Counted from the first letter of the stretch, positions 11,300-23,864 are shown. The stretch: 64,000 nucleotides of DNA from Plasmopara viticola (GCA_001695595.3 MBPM02000150.1:1-64000); one strand, 5' to 3'. Made by a program: numbers and translations. The notes: a model not told the origin generated them from the sequence alone.

Positions 11300-11372
11300 A
11301 GTCTCCGACGGGACTCGAACCCGCAATCTCCCGCTTCGTAGGCGGATGCCTTATCCATTGGGCCACGGGGAC
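11300..11372 (-). tRNA. tRNA-Arg (ACG)
   Basis: Copy 31, consensus body. Confidence 0.9.
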
Positions 11373-11675
11373 GTTTAGAGACCGCGTTTTCTTTTTCAAG
11401 TCACGACCTTAGTTAGATTATCAGTACAACTAAAGAGGACTTTGGAAGCATAAAACAACCCTACAATAGTCTTAAACGACCTTGCAGCTTTAATCGTGTA
11501 TCCTCACAATGGCTCTTTTAAAAGTCAACCGACGAGGCTGAAGTCTCGCTTTGGTTTTGCAACGTTTACGTCGATTACGTGCTATAGCCATGGGACTAAT
11601 ACAATTGCGCACGAGTTTGTCGTTCTTGTTAGCAAAATGCAATAAGACAGCACGTTATGTGTTAGGATGAAAATC

Positions 11676-11748
11676 AGTCTCCGACGGGACTCGAACCCGC
11701 AATCTCCCGCTTCGTAGGCGGATGCCTTATCCATTGGGCCACGGGGAC
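11676..11748 (-). tRNA. tRNA-Arg (ACG)
   Basis: Copy 32, consensus body. Confidence 0.9.
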
Positions 11749-12052
11749 GTTTTAAAGACCACGTCTCCTTTTTCAAGTCACGACCTTAATTAGATTATCA
11801 GTACAAGTAAAGAGGACTTTGGAAGCATAAAACAACCCTACAATAGTCTTAAACGACCTTGCAGCTTTAATCGTGTATCCTCACAATGGCTCTTTTAAAA
11901 GTCAACCGACGAGGCTGAAGTCTCGCTTTGGTTTTGCAACGTTTACGTCGATTACGTGCTATAGCCATGGGACTAATACAATTGCGCACGAGTTTGTCGT
12001 TCTTGTTAGCAAAATGCAATAAGACAGCACGTTATGTGTTAGGATGAAAATC

Positions 12053-12125
12053 AGTCTCCGACGGGACTCGAACCCGCAATCTCCCGCTTCGTAGGCGGAT
12101 GCCTTATCCATTGGGCCACGGGGAC
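12053..12125 (-). tRNA. tRNA-Arg (ACG)
   Basis: Copy 33, consensus body. Confidence 0.9.
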
Positions 12126-12429
12126 GTTTTAAAGACCACGTCTCCTTTTTCAAGTCACTACCTTAACCAGATTATCAGTACAAGTAAAGAGGACTTTGGA
12201 AGCATAAAACAACCCTACAATAGTCTTAAACGACCTTGCAGCTTTAATCGTGTATCCTCACAATGGCTCTTTTAAAAGTCAACCGACGAGGCTGAAGTCT
12301 CGCTTTGGTTTTGCAACGTTTACGTCGATTACGTGCTATAGCCATGGGACTAATACAATTGCGCACGAGTTTGTCGTTCTTGTTAGCAAAATGCAATAAG
12401 ACAGCACGTTATGTGTTAGGATGAAAATC

Positions 12430-12502
12430 AGTCTCCGACGGGACTCGAACCCGCAATCTCCCGCTTCGTAGGCGGATGCCTTATCCATTGGGCCACGGGG
12501 AC
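12430..12502 (-). tRNA. tRNA-Arg (ACG)
   Basis: Copy 34, consensus body. Confidence 0.9.
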
Positions 12503-12806
12503 GTTTTAAAGACCACGTCTCCTTTTTCAAGTCACTACCTTAACCAGATTATCAGTACAAGTAAAGAGGACTTTGGAAGCATAAAACAACCCTACAATAG
12601 TCTTAAACGACCTTGCAGCTTTAATCGTGTATCCTCACAATGGCTCTTTTAAAAGTCAACCGACGAGGCTGAAGTCTCGCTTTGGTTTTGCAACGTTTAC
12701 GTCGATTACGTGCTATAGCCATGGGACTAATACAATTGCGCACGAGTTTGTCGTTCTTGTTAGCAAAATGCAATAAGACAGCACGTTATGTGTTAGGATG
12801 AAAATC

Positions 12807-12879
12807 AGTCTCCGACGGGACTCGAACCCGCAATCTCCCGCTTCGTAGGCGGATGCCTTATCCATTGGGCCACGGGGAC
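12807..12879 (-). tRNA. tRNA-Arg (ACG)
   Basis: Copy 35, consensus body. Confidence 0.9.
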
Positions 12880-13183
12880 GTTTTAAAGACCACGTCTCCT
12901 TTTTCAAGTCACGACCTTAATTAGATTATCAGTACAACTAAAGAGGACTTTGGAAGCATAAAACAACCCTACAATAGTCTTAAACGACCTTGCAGCTTTA
13001 ATCGTGTATCCTCACAATGGCTCTTTTAAAAGTCAACCGACGAGGCTGAAGTCTCGCTTTGGTTTTGCAACGTTTACGTCGATTACGTGCTATAGCCATG
13101 GGACTAATACAATTGCGCACGAGTTTGTCGTTCTTGTTAGCAAAATGCAATAAGACAGCACGTTATGTGTTAGGATGAAAATC

Positions 13184-13256
13184 AGTCTCCGACGGGACTC
13201 GAACCCGCAATCTCCCGCTTCGTAGGCGGATGCCTTATCCATTGGGCCACGGGGAC
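13184..13256 (-). tRNA. tRNA-Arg (ACG)
   Basis: Copy 36, consensus body. Confidence 0.9.
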
Positions 13257-13560
13257 GTTTTAAAGACCACGTCTCCTTTTTCAAGTCACGACCTTAACCA
13301 GATTATCAGTACAAGTAAAGAGGACTTTGGAAGCATAAAACAACCCTACAATAGTCTTAAACGACCTTGCAGCTTTAATCGTGTATCCTCACAATGGCTC
13401 TTTTAAAAGTCAACCGACGAGGCTGAAGTCTCGCTTTGGTTTTGCAACGTTTACGTCGATTACGTGCTATAGCCATGGGACTAATACAATTGCGCACGAG
13501 TTTGTCGTTCTTGTTAGCAAAATGCAATAAGACAGCACGTTATGTGTTAGGATGAAAATC

Positions 13561-13633
13561 AGTCTCCGACGGGACTCGAACCCGCAATCTCCCGCTTCGT
13601 AGGCGGATGCCTTATCCATTGGGCCACGGGGAC
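13561..13633 (-). tRNA. tRNA-Arg (ACG)
   Basis: Copy 37, consensus body. Confidence 0.9.
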
Positions 13634-13936
13634 GTTTTAAAGACCACGTCTCCTTTTTCAAGTCACTACCTTAACCAGATTATCAGTACAAGTAAAGAGG
13701 ACTTTGGAAGCATAAAACAACCCTACAATAGTCTTAAACGACCTTGCAGCTTTAATCGTGTATCCTCACAATGGCTCTTTTAAAAGTCAACCGACGAGGC
13801 TGAAGTCTCGCTTTGGTTTTGCAACGTTTACGTCGATTACGTGCTATAGCCATGGACTAATACAATTGCGCACGAGTTTGTCGTTCTTGTTAGCAAAATG
13901 CAATAAGACAGCACGTTATGTGTTAGGATGAAAATC

Positions 13937-14009
13937 AGTCTCCGACGGGACTCGAACCCGCAATCTCCCGCTTCGTAGGCGGATGCCTTATCCATTGGGC
14001 CACGGGGAC
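13937..14009 (-). tRNA. tRNA-Arg (ACG)
   Basis: Copy 38, consensus body. Confidence 0.9.
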
Positions 14010-14313
14010 GTTTTAAAGACCACGTCTCCTTTTTCAAGTCACTACCTCAACCAGATTATCAGTACAAGAAAAGAGGAGTTCGAAAGCATAAAACAACCCT
14101 ACAATAGTCTTAAACGACCTTGCAGCTTTAATCGTGTATCCTCACAATGGCTCTTTTAAAAGTCAACCGACGAGGCTGAAGTCTCGCTTTGGTTTTGCAA
14201 CGTTTACGTCGATTACGTGCTATAGCCATGGGACTAATACAATTGCGCACGAGTTTGTCGTTCTTGTTAGCAAAATGCAATAAGACAGCACGTTATGTGT
14301 TAGGATGAAAATC

Positions 14314-14386
14314 AGTCTCCGACGGGACTCGAACCCGCAATCTCCCGCTTCGTAGGCGGATGCCTTATCCATTGGGCCACGGGGAC
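14314..14386 (-). tRNA. tRNA-Arg (ACG)
   Basis: Copy 39, consensus body. Confidence 0.9.
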
Positions 14387-14689
14387 GTTTAAAGACCACG
14401 TCTCCTTTTTCAAGTCACGACCTTAACCAGATTATCAGTACAAGTAAAGAGGACTTTGGAAGCATAAAACAACCCTACAATAGTCTTAAACGACCTTGCA
14501 GCTTTAATCGTGTATCCTCACAATGGCTCTTTTAAAAGTCAACCGACGAGGCTGAAGTCTCGCTTTGGTTTTGCAACGTTTACGTCGATTACGTGCTATA
14601 GCCATGGGACTAATACAATTGCGCACGAGTTTGTCGTTCTTGTTAGCAAAATGCAATAAGACAGCACGTTATGTGTTAGGATGAAAATC

Positions 14690-14762
14690 AGTCTCCGACG
14701 GGACTCGAACCCGCAATCTCCCGCTTCGTAGGCGGATGCCTTATCCATTGGGCCACGGGGAC
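14690..14762 (-). tRNA. tRNA-Arg (ACG)
   Basis: Copy 40, consensus body. Confidence 0.9.
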
Positions 14763-15064
14763 GTTTTAAAGACCACGTCTCCTTTTCAAGTCACGACCTT
14801 AACCAGATTATCAGTACAAGTAAAGAGGACTTTGGAAGCATAAAACAACCCTACAATAGTCTTAAACGACCTTGCAGCTTTAATCGTGTATCCTCACAAT
14901 GGCTCTTTTAAAAGTCAACCGACGAGGCTGAAGTCTCGCTTTGGTTTTGCAACGTTTACGTCGATTACGTGCTATAGCCATGGACTAATACAATTGCGCA
15001 CGAGTTTGTCGTTCTTGTTAGCAAAATGCAATAAGACAGCACGTTATGTGTTAGGATGAAAATC

Positions 15065-15137
15065 AGTCTCCGACGGGACTCGAACCCGCAATCTCCCGCT
15101 TCGTAGGCGGATGCCTTATCCATTGGGCCACGGGGAC
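15065..15137 (-). tRNA. tRNA-Arg (ACG)
   Basis: Copy 41, consensus body. Confidence 0.9.
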
Positions 15138-15438
15138 GTTTTAAAGACCACGTCTCCTTTTCAAGTCACGACCTTAACCAGATTATCAGTACAAGTAAAG
15201 AGGACTTCGAAAGCATAAAACAACCCTACAATAGTCTTAAACGACCTTGCAGCTTTAATCGTGTATCCTCACAATGGCTCTTTTAAAAGTCAACCGACGA
15301 GGCTGAAGTCTCGCTTTGGTTTTGCAACGTTACGTCGATTACGTGCTATAGCCATGGACTAATACAATTGCGCACGAGTTTGTCGTTCTTGTTAGCAAAA
15401 TGCAATAAGACAGCACGTTATGTGTTAGGATGAAAATC

Positions 15439-15511
15439 AGTCTCCGACGGGACTCGAACCCGCAATCTCCCGCTTCGTAGGCGGATGCCTTATCCATTGG
15501 GCCACGGGGAC
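15439..15511 (-). tRNA. tRNA-Arg (ACG)
   Basis: Copy 42, consensus body. Confidence 0.9.
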
Positions 15512-15812
15512 GTTTTAAAGACCACGTCTCCTTTTCAAGTCACTACCTTAATTAGATTATCAGTACAACAAAAAAGGACTTTGGAAGCATAAAACAACCC
15601 TACAATAGTCTTAAACGACCTTGCAGCTTTAATCGTGTATCCTCACAATGGCTCTTTTAAAAGTCAACCGACGAGGCTGAAGTCTCGCTTTGGTTTTGCA
15701 ACGTTTACGTCGATTACGTGCTATAGCCATGACTAATACAATTGCGCACGAGTTTGTCGTTCTTGTTAGCAAAATGCAATAAGACAGCACGTTATGTGTT
15801 AGGATGAAAATC

Positions 15813-15885
15813 AGTCTCCGACGGGACTCGAACCCGCAATCTCCCGCTTCGTAGGCGGATGCCTTATCCATTGGGCCACGGGGAC
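15813..15885 (-). tRNA. tRNA-Arg (ACG)
   Basis: Copy 43, consensus body. Confidence 0.9.
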
Positions 15886-16185
15886 GTTTAAAGACCACGT
15901 CTCCTTTTCAAGTCACGACCTTAACCAGATTATCAGTACAAGTAAAGAGGACTTTGGAAGCATAAAACAACCCTACAATAGTCTTAAACGACCTTGCAGC
16001 TTTAATCGTGTATCCTCACAATGGCTCTTTTAAAAGTCAACCGACGAGGCTGAAGTCTCGCTTTGGTTTTGCAACGTTTACGTCGATTACGTGCTAAGCC
16101 ATGGACTAATACAATTGCGCACGAGTTTGTCGTTCTTGTTAGCAAAATGCAATAAGACAGCACGTTATGTGTTAGGATGAAAATC

Positions 16186-16258
16186 AGTCTCCGACGGGAC
16201 TCGAACCCGCAATCTCCCGCTTCGTAGGCGGATGCCTTATCCATTGGGCCACGGGGAC
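16186..16258 (-). tRNA. tRNA-Arg (ACG)
   Basis: Copy 44, consensus body. Confidence 0.9.
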
Positions 16259-16560
16259 GTTTTAAAGACCACGTCTCCTTTTCAAGTCACTACCTTAACC
16301 AGATTATCAGTACAAGAAAAGAGGAGTTCGAAAGCATAAAACAACCCTACAATAGTCTTAAACGACCTTGCAGCTTTAATCGTGTATCCTCACAATGGCT
16401 CTTTTAAAAGTCAACCGACGAGGCTGAAGTCTCGCTTTGGTTTTGCAACGTTTACGTCGATTACGTGCTATAGCCATGGACTAATACAATTGCGCACGAG
16501 TTTGTCGTTCTTGTTAGCAAAATGCAATAAGACAGCACGTTATGTGTTAGGATGAAAATC

Positions 16561-16633
16561 AGTCTCCGACGGGACTCGAACCCGCAATCTCCCGCTTCGT
16601 AGGCGGATGCCTTATCCATTGGGCCACGGGGAC
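16561..16633 (-). tRNA. tRNA-Arg (ACG)
   Basis: Copy 45, consensus body. Confidence 0.9.
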
Positions 16634-16933
16634 GTTTAAAGACCACGTCTCCTTTTCAAGTCACGACCTTAACCAGATTATCAGTACAAGTAAAGAGGAC
16701 TTTGGAAGCATAAAACAACCCTACAATAGTCTTAAACGACCTTGCAGCTTTAATCGTGTATCCTCACAATGGCTCTTTTAAAAGTCAACCGACGAGGCTG
16801 AAGTCTCGCTTTGGTTTTGCATCGTTACGTCGATTACGTGCTATAGCCATGGACTAATACAATTGCGCACGAGTTTGTCGTTCTTGTTAGCAAAATGCAA
16901 TAAGACAGCACGTTATGTGTTAGGATGAAAATC

Positions 16934-17006
16934 AGTCTCCGACGGGACTCGAACCCGCAATCTCCCGCTTCGTAGGCGGATGCCTTATCCATTGGGCCAC
17001 GGGGAC
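16934..17006 (-). tRNA. tRNA-Arg (ACG)
   Basis: Copy 46, consensus body. Confidence 0.9.
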
Positions 17007-17307
17007 GTTTAGAGACCGCGTTTTCTTTTCAAGTCACTACCTTAACCAGATTATCAGTACAAGAAAAGAGGAGTTCGAAAGCATAAAACAACCCTACAAT
17101 AGTCTTAAACGACCTTGCAGCTTTAATCGTGTATCCTCACAATGGCTCTTTTAAAAGTCAACCGACGAGGCTGAAGTCTCGCTTTGGTTTTGCAACGTTT
17201 ACGTCGATTACGTGCTAAAGCCATGGACTAATACAATTGCGCACGAGTTTGTCGTTCTTGTTAGCAAAATGCAATAAGACAGCACGTTATGTGTTAGGAT
17301 GAAAATC

Positions 17308-17380
17308 AGTCTCCGACGGGACTCGAACCCGCAATCTCCCGCTTCGTAGGCGGATGCCTTATCCATTGGGCCACGGGGAC
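17308..17380 (-). tRNA. tRNA-Arg (ACG)
   Basis: Copy 47, consensus body. Confidence 0.9.
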
Positions 17381-17679
17381 GTTTAAAGACCACGTCTCCT
17401 TTTCAAGTCACGACCTTAACCAGATTATCAGTACAAGTAAAGAGGACTTTGGAAGCATAAAACAACCCTACAATAGTCTTAAACGACCTTGCAGCTTTAA
17501 TCGTGTATCCTCACAATGGCTCTTTTAAAAGTCAACCGACGAGGCTGAAGTCTCGCTTTGGTTTTGCATCGTTACGTCGATTACGTGCTAAAGCCATGAC
17601 TAATACAATTGCGCACGAGTTTGTCGTTCTTGTTAGCAAAATGCAATAAGACAGCACGTTATGTGTTAGGATGAAAATC

Positions 17680-17752
17680 AGTCTCCGACGGGACTCGAAC
17701 CCGCAATCTCCCGCTTCGTAGGCGGATGCCTTATCCATTGGGCCACGGGGAC
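17680..17752 (-). tRNA. tRNA-Arg (ACG)
   Basis: Copy 48, consensus body. Confidence 0.9.
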
Positions 17753-18055
17753 GTTTTAAAGACCACGTCTCCTTTTCAAGTCACGACCTTAACCAGATTA
17801 TCAGTACAAGAAAAGAGGACTTTGGAAGCATAAAACAACCCTACAATAGTCTTAAACGACCTTGCAGCTTTAATCGTGTATCCTCACAATGGCTCTTTTA
17901 AAAGTCAACCGACGAGGCTGAAGTCTCGCTTTGGTTTTGCAACGTTTACGTCGATTACGTGCTATAGCCATGAGACTAATACAATTGCGCACGAGTTTGT
18001 CGTTCTTGTTAGCAAAATGCAATAAGACAGCACGTTATGTGTTAGGATGAAAATC

Positions 18056-18128
18056 AGTCTCCGACGGGACTCGAACCCGCAATCTCCCGCTTCGTAGGCG
18101 GATGCCTTATCCATTGGGCCACGGGGAC
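18056..18128 (-). tRNA. tRNA-Arg (ACG)
   Basis: Copy 49, consensus body. Confidence 0.9.
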
Positions 18129-18429
18129 GTTTAAAGACCACGTCTCCTTTTCAAGTCACGACCTTAACCAGATTATCAGTACAAGTAAAGAGGACTTTGG
18201 AAGCATAAAACAACCCTACAATAGTCTTAAACGACCTTGCAGCTTTAATCGTGTATCCTCACAATGGCTCTTTTAAAAGTCAACCGACGAGGCTGAACTC
18301 TCGCTTTGGTTTTGCATCGCTTACGTCGATTACGTGCTAAATCATGAGACTAATACAATTGCGCACGAGTTTGTCGTTCTTGTTAGCAAAATGCAATAAG
18401 ACAGCACGTTATGTGTTAGGATGAAAATC

Positions 18430-18502
18430 AGTCTCCGACGGGACTCGAACCCGCAATCTCCCGCTTCGTAGGCGGATGCCTTATCCATTGGGCCACGGGG
18501 AC
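18430..18502 (-). tRNA. tRNA-Arg (ACG)
   Basis: Copy 50, consensus body. Confidence 0.9.
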
Positions 18503-18803
18503 GTTTAGAGACCGCGTTTTCTTTTCAAGTCACTACCTTAACCAGATTATCAGTACAAGAAAGAGGACTTTGGAAGCATAAAACAACCCTACAATAGTCT
18601 TAAACGACCTTGCAGCTTTAATCGTGTATCCTCACAATGGCTCTTTTAAAAGTCAACCGACGAGGCTGAAGTCTCGCTTTGGTTTTGCAACGTTTACGTC
18701 GATTACGTGCTATAGCCATGAGACTAATACAATTGCGCACGAGTTTGTCGTTCTTGTTAGCAAAATGCAATAAGACAGCACGTTATGTGTTAGGATGAAA
18801 ATC

Positions 18804-18876
18804 AGTCTCCGACGGGACTCGAACCCGCAATCTCCCGCTTCGTAGGCGGATGCCTTATCCATTGGGCCACGGGGAC
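18804..18876 (-). tRNA. tRNA-Arg (ACG)
   Basis: Copy 51, consensus body. Confidence 0.9.
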
Positions 18877-19175
18877 GTTTAAAGACCACGTCTCCTTTTC
18901 AAGTCACGACCTTAACCAGATTATCAGTACAAGTAAAGAGGACTTTGGAAGCATAAAACAACCTACAATAGTCTTAAACGACCTTGCAGCTTTAATCGTG
19001 TATCCTCACAATGGCTCTTTTAAAAGTCAACCGACGAGGCTGAACTCTCGCTTTGGTTTTGCATCGTTACGTCGATTACGTGCTATAGCCATGGACTAAT
19101 ACAATTGCGCACGAGTTTGTCGTTCTTGTTAGCAAAATGCAATAAGACAGCACGTTATGTGTTAGGATGAAAATC

Positions 19176-19211
19176 AGTCTCCGACGGGACTCGAACCCGC
19201 AATCTTTCGCT
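19176..19211 (-). pseudogene. truncated tRNA-Arg, 5' half deleted
   Basis: Copy 52. The acceptor 3' strand, T arm and variable loop remain; anticodon, D arm, box A and 5' acceptor strand are gone. They are replaced by tttcgctttagacacc. First member of the recurrent truncated class. Confidence 0.85.
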
Positions 19212-19510
19212 TTAGACACCACGTCTCCTTTTCAAGTCACGACCTTAACCAGATTATCAGTACAAGTAAAGAGGACTTTGGAAGCATAAAACAACCCTAC
19301 AATAGTCTTAAACGACCTTGCAGCTTTAATCGTGTATCCTCACAATGGCTCTTTTAAAAGTCAACCGACGAGGCTGAAGTCTCGCTTTGGTTTTGCACGT
19401 TTACGTCGATTACGTGCTATAGCCATGGGACTAATACAATTGCGCACCAGTTTGTCGTTCTTGTTAGCAAAATGCAATAAGACAGCACGTTATGTGTTAG
19501 GATGAAAATC

Positions 19511-19583
19511 AGTCTCCGACGGGACTCGAACCCGCAATCTCCCGCTTCGTAGGCGGATGCCTTATCCATTGGGCCACGGGGAC
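19511..19583 (-). tRNA. tRNA-Arg (ACG)
   Basis: Copy 53, consensus body between two truncated copies. Confidence 0.9.
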
Positions 19584-19886
19584 GTTTTAAAGACCACGTC
19601 TCCTTTTCAAGTCACGACCTTAACCAGATTATCAGTACAAGTAAAGAGGACTTTGGAAGCATAAAACAACCCTACAATAGTCTTAAACGACCTTGCAGCT
19701 TTAATCGTGTATCCTCACAATGGCTCTTTTAAAAGTCAACCGACGAGGCTGAAGTTCCGCTTTGGTCTTGCAACGTTTACGTCGATTACGTGCTATAGCC
19801 ATGAGACTAATACAATTGCGCACCAGTTTGTCGTTCTTGTTAGCAAAATGCAATAAGACAGCACGTTATGTGTTAGGATGAAAATC

Positions 19887-19922
19887 AGTCTCCGACGGGA
19901 CTCGAACCCGCAATCTTTCGCT
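19887..19922 (-). pseudogene. truncated tRNA-Arg, 5' half deleted
   Basis: Copy 54, same breakpoint as 19176. Confidence 0.85.
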
Positions 19923-20217
19923 TTAGACACCACGTCTCCTTTTCAAGTCACTACCTTAACAGATTATCCGTAAGTAAAGAAGATTTGGAAGCATAAAACA
20001 ACCCTACAATAGTCTTAAACGACCTTGCAGCTTTAATCGTGTATCCTCACAATGGCTCTTTTAAGGTCAACCGACGAGGCTGAAGTCTCGCTTTGGATTT
20101 GCATCGTTTACGTCGATTACGTGCTATAGCCATGAGACTAATACAATTGCGCACCAGTTTGTCGTTCTTGTTAGCAAAATGCAATAAGACAGCACGTTAT
20201 GTGTTAGGATGAAAATC

Positions 20218-20290
20218 AGTCTCCGACGGGACTCGAACCCGCAATCTCCCGCTTCGTAGGCGGATGCCTTATCCATTGGGCCACGGGGAC
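20218..20290 (-). tRNA. tRNA-Arg (ACG)
   Basis: Copy 55, consensus body. Confidence 0.9.
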
Positions 20291-20591
20291 GTTTTAAAGA
20301 CCACGTCTCCTTTTTAAGTCACGACCTTAACCATTATCAGTACAAGTAAAGAGGACTTTGGAAGCATAAAACAACCCTACAATAGTCTTAAACGACCTTG
20401 CAGCTTTAATCGTGTATCCTCACAATGGCTCTTTTAAAAGTCAACCGACGAGGCTGAAGTCTCGCTTTGGTTTTGCATCGCTTACGTCGATTACGTGCTA
20501 TAGCCATGAGACTAATACAATTGCGCACCAGTTTGTCGTTCTTGTTAGCAAAATGCAATAAGACAGCACGTTATGTGTTAGGATGAAAATC

Positions 20592-20664
20592 AGTCTCCGA
20601 CGGGACTCGAACCCGCAATCTCCCGCTTCGTAGGCGGATGCCTTATCCATTGGGCCACGGGGAC
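20592..20664 (-). tRNA. tRNA-Arg (ACG)
   Basis: Copy 56, consensus body; leader shortened to gagaccgactcc. Confidence 0.9.
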
Positions 20665-20925
20665 GTTTAGAGACCGACTCCTTTTTCAAGTCACGACCTT
20701 AACCAGATTATCAGTACAACTAAAGAGGACTTTGGAAGCATAAAACAACCCTACAATAGTCTTAAACGACCTTGCAGCTTAAATCGTGTATCCTCACAAT
20801 GGCTTTTTGAAAAGTCAACCGACGAGGCTGAACTCTCGCTTTGGTTTTGCATCGTTTACGTCGATTACGTGCTACTTGTTAGCAAAATGCAATAAGACAG
20901 CACGTTATGTGTTAGGATGAAAATC

Positions 20926-20997
20926 AGTCTCCGACGGGACTCGAACCCGCAATCTCCCGCTTCGTAGGCGGATGCCTTATCCATTGGGCCACGGGAC
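20926..20997 (-). tRNA. tRNA-Arg (ACG), acceptor 1-bp deletion
   Basis: Copy 57. Acceptor 5' strand lacks one C (plus cgggac). Its 3' flank is shortened by the 42-bp spacer deletion. Confidence 0.7.
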
Positions 20998-21286
20998 GTT
21001 TAAGACCACGTTCTTTTTCAAGTCACGACCTTAACCAGATTATCAGTACAACTAAAGAGGACTTTGAAGCATAAAACAACCCTACAATAGTCTTAAACGA
21101 CCTTGCAGCTTAAATCGTGTATCCTCACAATGGCTTTTTGAAAAGTCAACCGACGAGGCTGAAGTCTCGCTTTGGTTTTGCAACGTTTACGTCGATTACG
21201 TGCTAAAGCCATGGACTAATACAATTGCGCACCAGTTTGTCGTTCTTGTTGCAAAAGACAGCAGCGTTATGTGTAGGATGAAAATC

Positions 21287-21322
21287 AGTCTCCGACGGGA
21301 CTCGAACCCGCAATCTTTCGCT
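21287..21322 (-). pseudogene. truncated tRNA-Arg, 5' half deleted
   Basis: Copy 58, same breakpoint as 19176; flank is also altered (ttgcaaaagacagcagcg). Confidence 0.85.
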
Positions 21323-21618
21323 TTAGACACCACGTCTCCTTTTCAAGTCACTACCTTAACAGATTATCAGTACAGTAAAGAGGACTTTGGAAGCATAAAA
21401 CAACCCTACAATAGTCTTAAACGACGTTGCAGCTTCAATCATGTATCCTCACAATGGCTTTTTAAAAGTCAACCGACGAGGCTGAACTCTCGCTTTGGTT
21501 TTGCATCGTTTACGTCGATTACGTGCTATAGCCATGGACTAATACAATTGCGCACGAGTTTGTCGTTCTTGTTAGCAAAATGCAATAAGACAGCACGTTA
21601 TGTGTTAGGATGAAAATC

Positions 21619-21691
21619 AGTCTCCGACGGGACTCGAACCCGCAATCTCCCGCTTCGTAGGCGGATGCCTTATCCATTGGGCCACGGGGAC
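21619..21691 (-). tRNA. tRNA-Arg (ACG)
   Basis: Copy 59, consensus body. Confidence 0.9.
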
Positions 21692-21992
21692 GTTTAAGAC
21701 CACGTCTCCTTTTTCAAGTCACACCTTAACCAGATTATCAGTACAACTAAAAAGGACTTTGGAAGCATAAAACAACCCTACAATAGTCTTAAACGACCTT
21801 GCAGCTTTAATCGTGTATCCTCACAATGGCTCTTTTAAAAGTCAACCGACGAGGCTGAACTCTCGCTTTGGTTTTGCAACGTTTACGTCGATTACGTGCT
21901 ATAGCCATGAGACTAATACAATTGCGCACGAGTTTGTCGTTCTTGTTAGCAAAATGCAATAAGACAGCACGTTATGTGTTAGGATGAAAATC

Positions 21993-22065
21993 AGTCTCCG
22001 ACGGGACTCGAACCCGCAATCTCCCGCTTCGTAGGCGGATGCCTTATCCATTGGGCCACGGGGAC
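21993..22065 (-). tRNA. tRNA-Arg (ACG)
   Basis: Copy 60, consensus body. Confidence 0.9.
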
Positions 22066-22368
22066 GTTTTAAAGACCACGTCTCCTTTTCAAGTCACGAC
22101 CTTAACCAGATTATCAGTACAAGTAAAGAGGACTTTGGAAGCATAAAACAACCATACAATAGTCTTAAACGACCTTGCAGCTTTAATCGTGTATCCTCAC
22201 AATGGCTCTTTTAAAAGTCAACCGACGAGGCTGAACTCTCGCTTTGGTTTTGCATCGCTTACGTCGATTACGTGCTAAAGCCATGAGACTAATACAATTG
22301 CGCACGAGTTTGTCGTTCTTGTTAGCAAAATGCAATAAGACAGCACGTTATGTGTTAGGATGAAAATC

Positions 22369-22441
22369 AGTCTCCGACGGGACTCGAACCCGCAATCTCC
22401 CGCTTCGTAGGCGGATGCCTTATCCATTGGGCCACGGGGAC
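22369..22441 (-). tRNA. tRNA-Arg (ACG)
   Basis: Copy 61, consensus body. Confidence 0.9.
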
Positions 22442-22742
22442 GTTTTAAAGACCACGTCTCCTTTTCAAGTCACGACCTTAACCAGATTATCAGTACAAGA
22501 AAGAGGACTTTGGAAGCATAAAACAACCCTTCAATAGTCTTAAACGACCTTGCAGCTTTAATCATGTATCCTCACAATGGCTTTTTAAAAGTCAACCGAC
22601 GAGGCTGAAGTCTCGCTTTGGTTTTGCAACGTTTACGTCGATTACGTGCTATAGCCATGAGACTAATACAATTGCGCACGAGTTTGTCGTTCTTGTTAGC
22701 AAAATGCAATAAGACAGCACGTTATGTGTTAGGATGAAAATC

Positions 22743-22815
22743 AGTCTCCGACGGGACTCGAACCCGCAATCTCCCGCTTCGTAGGCGGATGCCTTATCCA
22801 TTGGGCCACGGGGAC
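22743..22815 (-). tRNA. tRNA-Arg (ACG)
   Basis: Copy 62, consensus body; shortened leader gtttagaaacg. Confidence 0.9.
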
Positions 22816-23114
22816 GTTTAGAAACGTCTCCTTTTCAAGTCACGACCTTAACCAGATTATCAGTACAAGTAAAGAGGACTTTGGAAGCATAAAACAACCA
22901 TACAATAGTCTTAAACGACCTTGCAGCTTTAATCGTGTATCCTCACAATGGCTCTTTTAAAAGTCAACCGACGAGGCTGAACTCTCGCTTTGGTTTTGCA
23001 TCGCTTACGTCGATTACGTGCTAAAGCCATGAGACTAATACAATTGCGCACGAGTTTGTCGTTCTTGTTAGCAAAATGCAATAAGACAGCACGTTATGTG
23101 TTAGGATGAAAATC

Positions 23115-23187
23115 AGTCTCCGACGGGACTCGAACCCGCAATCTCCCGCTTCGTAGGCGGATGCCTTATCCATTGGGCCACGGGGAC
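23115..23187 (-). tRNA. tRNA-Arg (ACG)
   Basis: Copy 63, consensus body. Confidence 0.9.
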
Positions 23188-23490
23188 GTTTTAAAGACCA
23201 CGTCTCCTTTTCAAGTCACGACCTTAACCAGATTATCAGTACAAGTAAAGAGGACTTTGGAAGCATAAAACAACCATACAATAGTCTTAAACGACCTTGC
23301 AGCTTTAATCGTGTATCCTCACAATGGCTCTTTTAAAAGTCAACCGACGAGGCTGAACTCTCGCTTTGGTTTTGCATCGCTTACGTCGATTACGTGCTAA
23401 AGCCATGAGACTAATACAATTGCGCACGAGTTTGTCGTTCTTGTTAGCAAAATGCAATAAGACAGCACGTTATGTGTTAGGATGAAAATC

Positions 23491-23563
23491 AGTCTCCGAC
23501 GGGACTCGAACCCGCAATCTCCCGCTTCGTAGGCGGATGCCTTATCCATTGGGCCACGGGGAC
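23491..23563 (-). tRNA. tRNA-Arg (ACG)
   Basis: Copy 64, consensus body. Confidence 0.9.
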
Positions 23564-23864
23564 GTTTAAAGACCACGTCTCCTTTTCAAGTCACGACCTT
23601 AACCAGATTATCAGTACAAGAAAGAGGACTTTGGAAGCATAAAACAACCCTACAATAGTCTTAAACGACCTTGCAGCTTTAATCGTGTATCCTCACAATG
23701 GCTCTTTTAAAAGTCAACCGACGAGGCTGAACTCTCGCTTTGGTTTTGCATCGCTTACGTCGATTACGTGCTAAAGCCATGAGACTAATACAATTGCGCA
23801 CGAGTTTGTCGTTCTTGTTAGCAAAATGCAATAAGACAGCACGTTATGTGTTAGGATGAAAATC

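Larger units (their letters stand above)
1..19175. repeat. domain A: homogeneous units
   Basis: Units 1-51. Diagnostic spacer bases are ccctacaatag, gaagtctcgc, gcaacgttta and ctatagccatgg. Left of about 14.7 kb most units have five T in the ctcctttttcaag block; to the right most have four. Neighbouring units differ by only a few bases. The last few kilobases begin to show domain B variants (gcatcg, ctaaagcc, gaactctcgc). Confidence 0.85.
19176..21618. repeat. junction with truncated tRNAs and short units
   Basis: Seven units hold three 5'-deleted tRNAs (19176, 19887, 21287) and one short unit lacking 42 bp of spacer (at about 20875). The caccag variant of cacgag is frequent here. It separates the A-type units on the left from the B-type units on the right. 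Confidence 0.8.
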
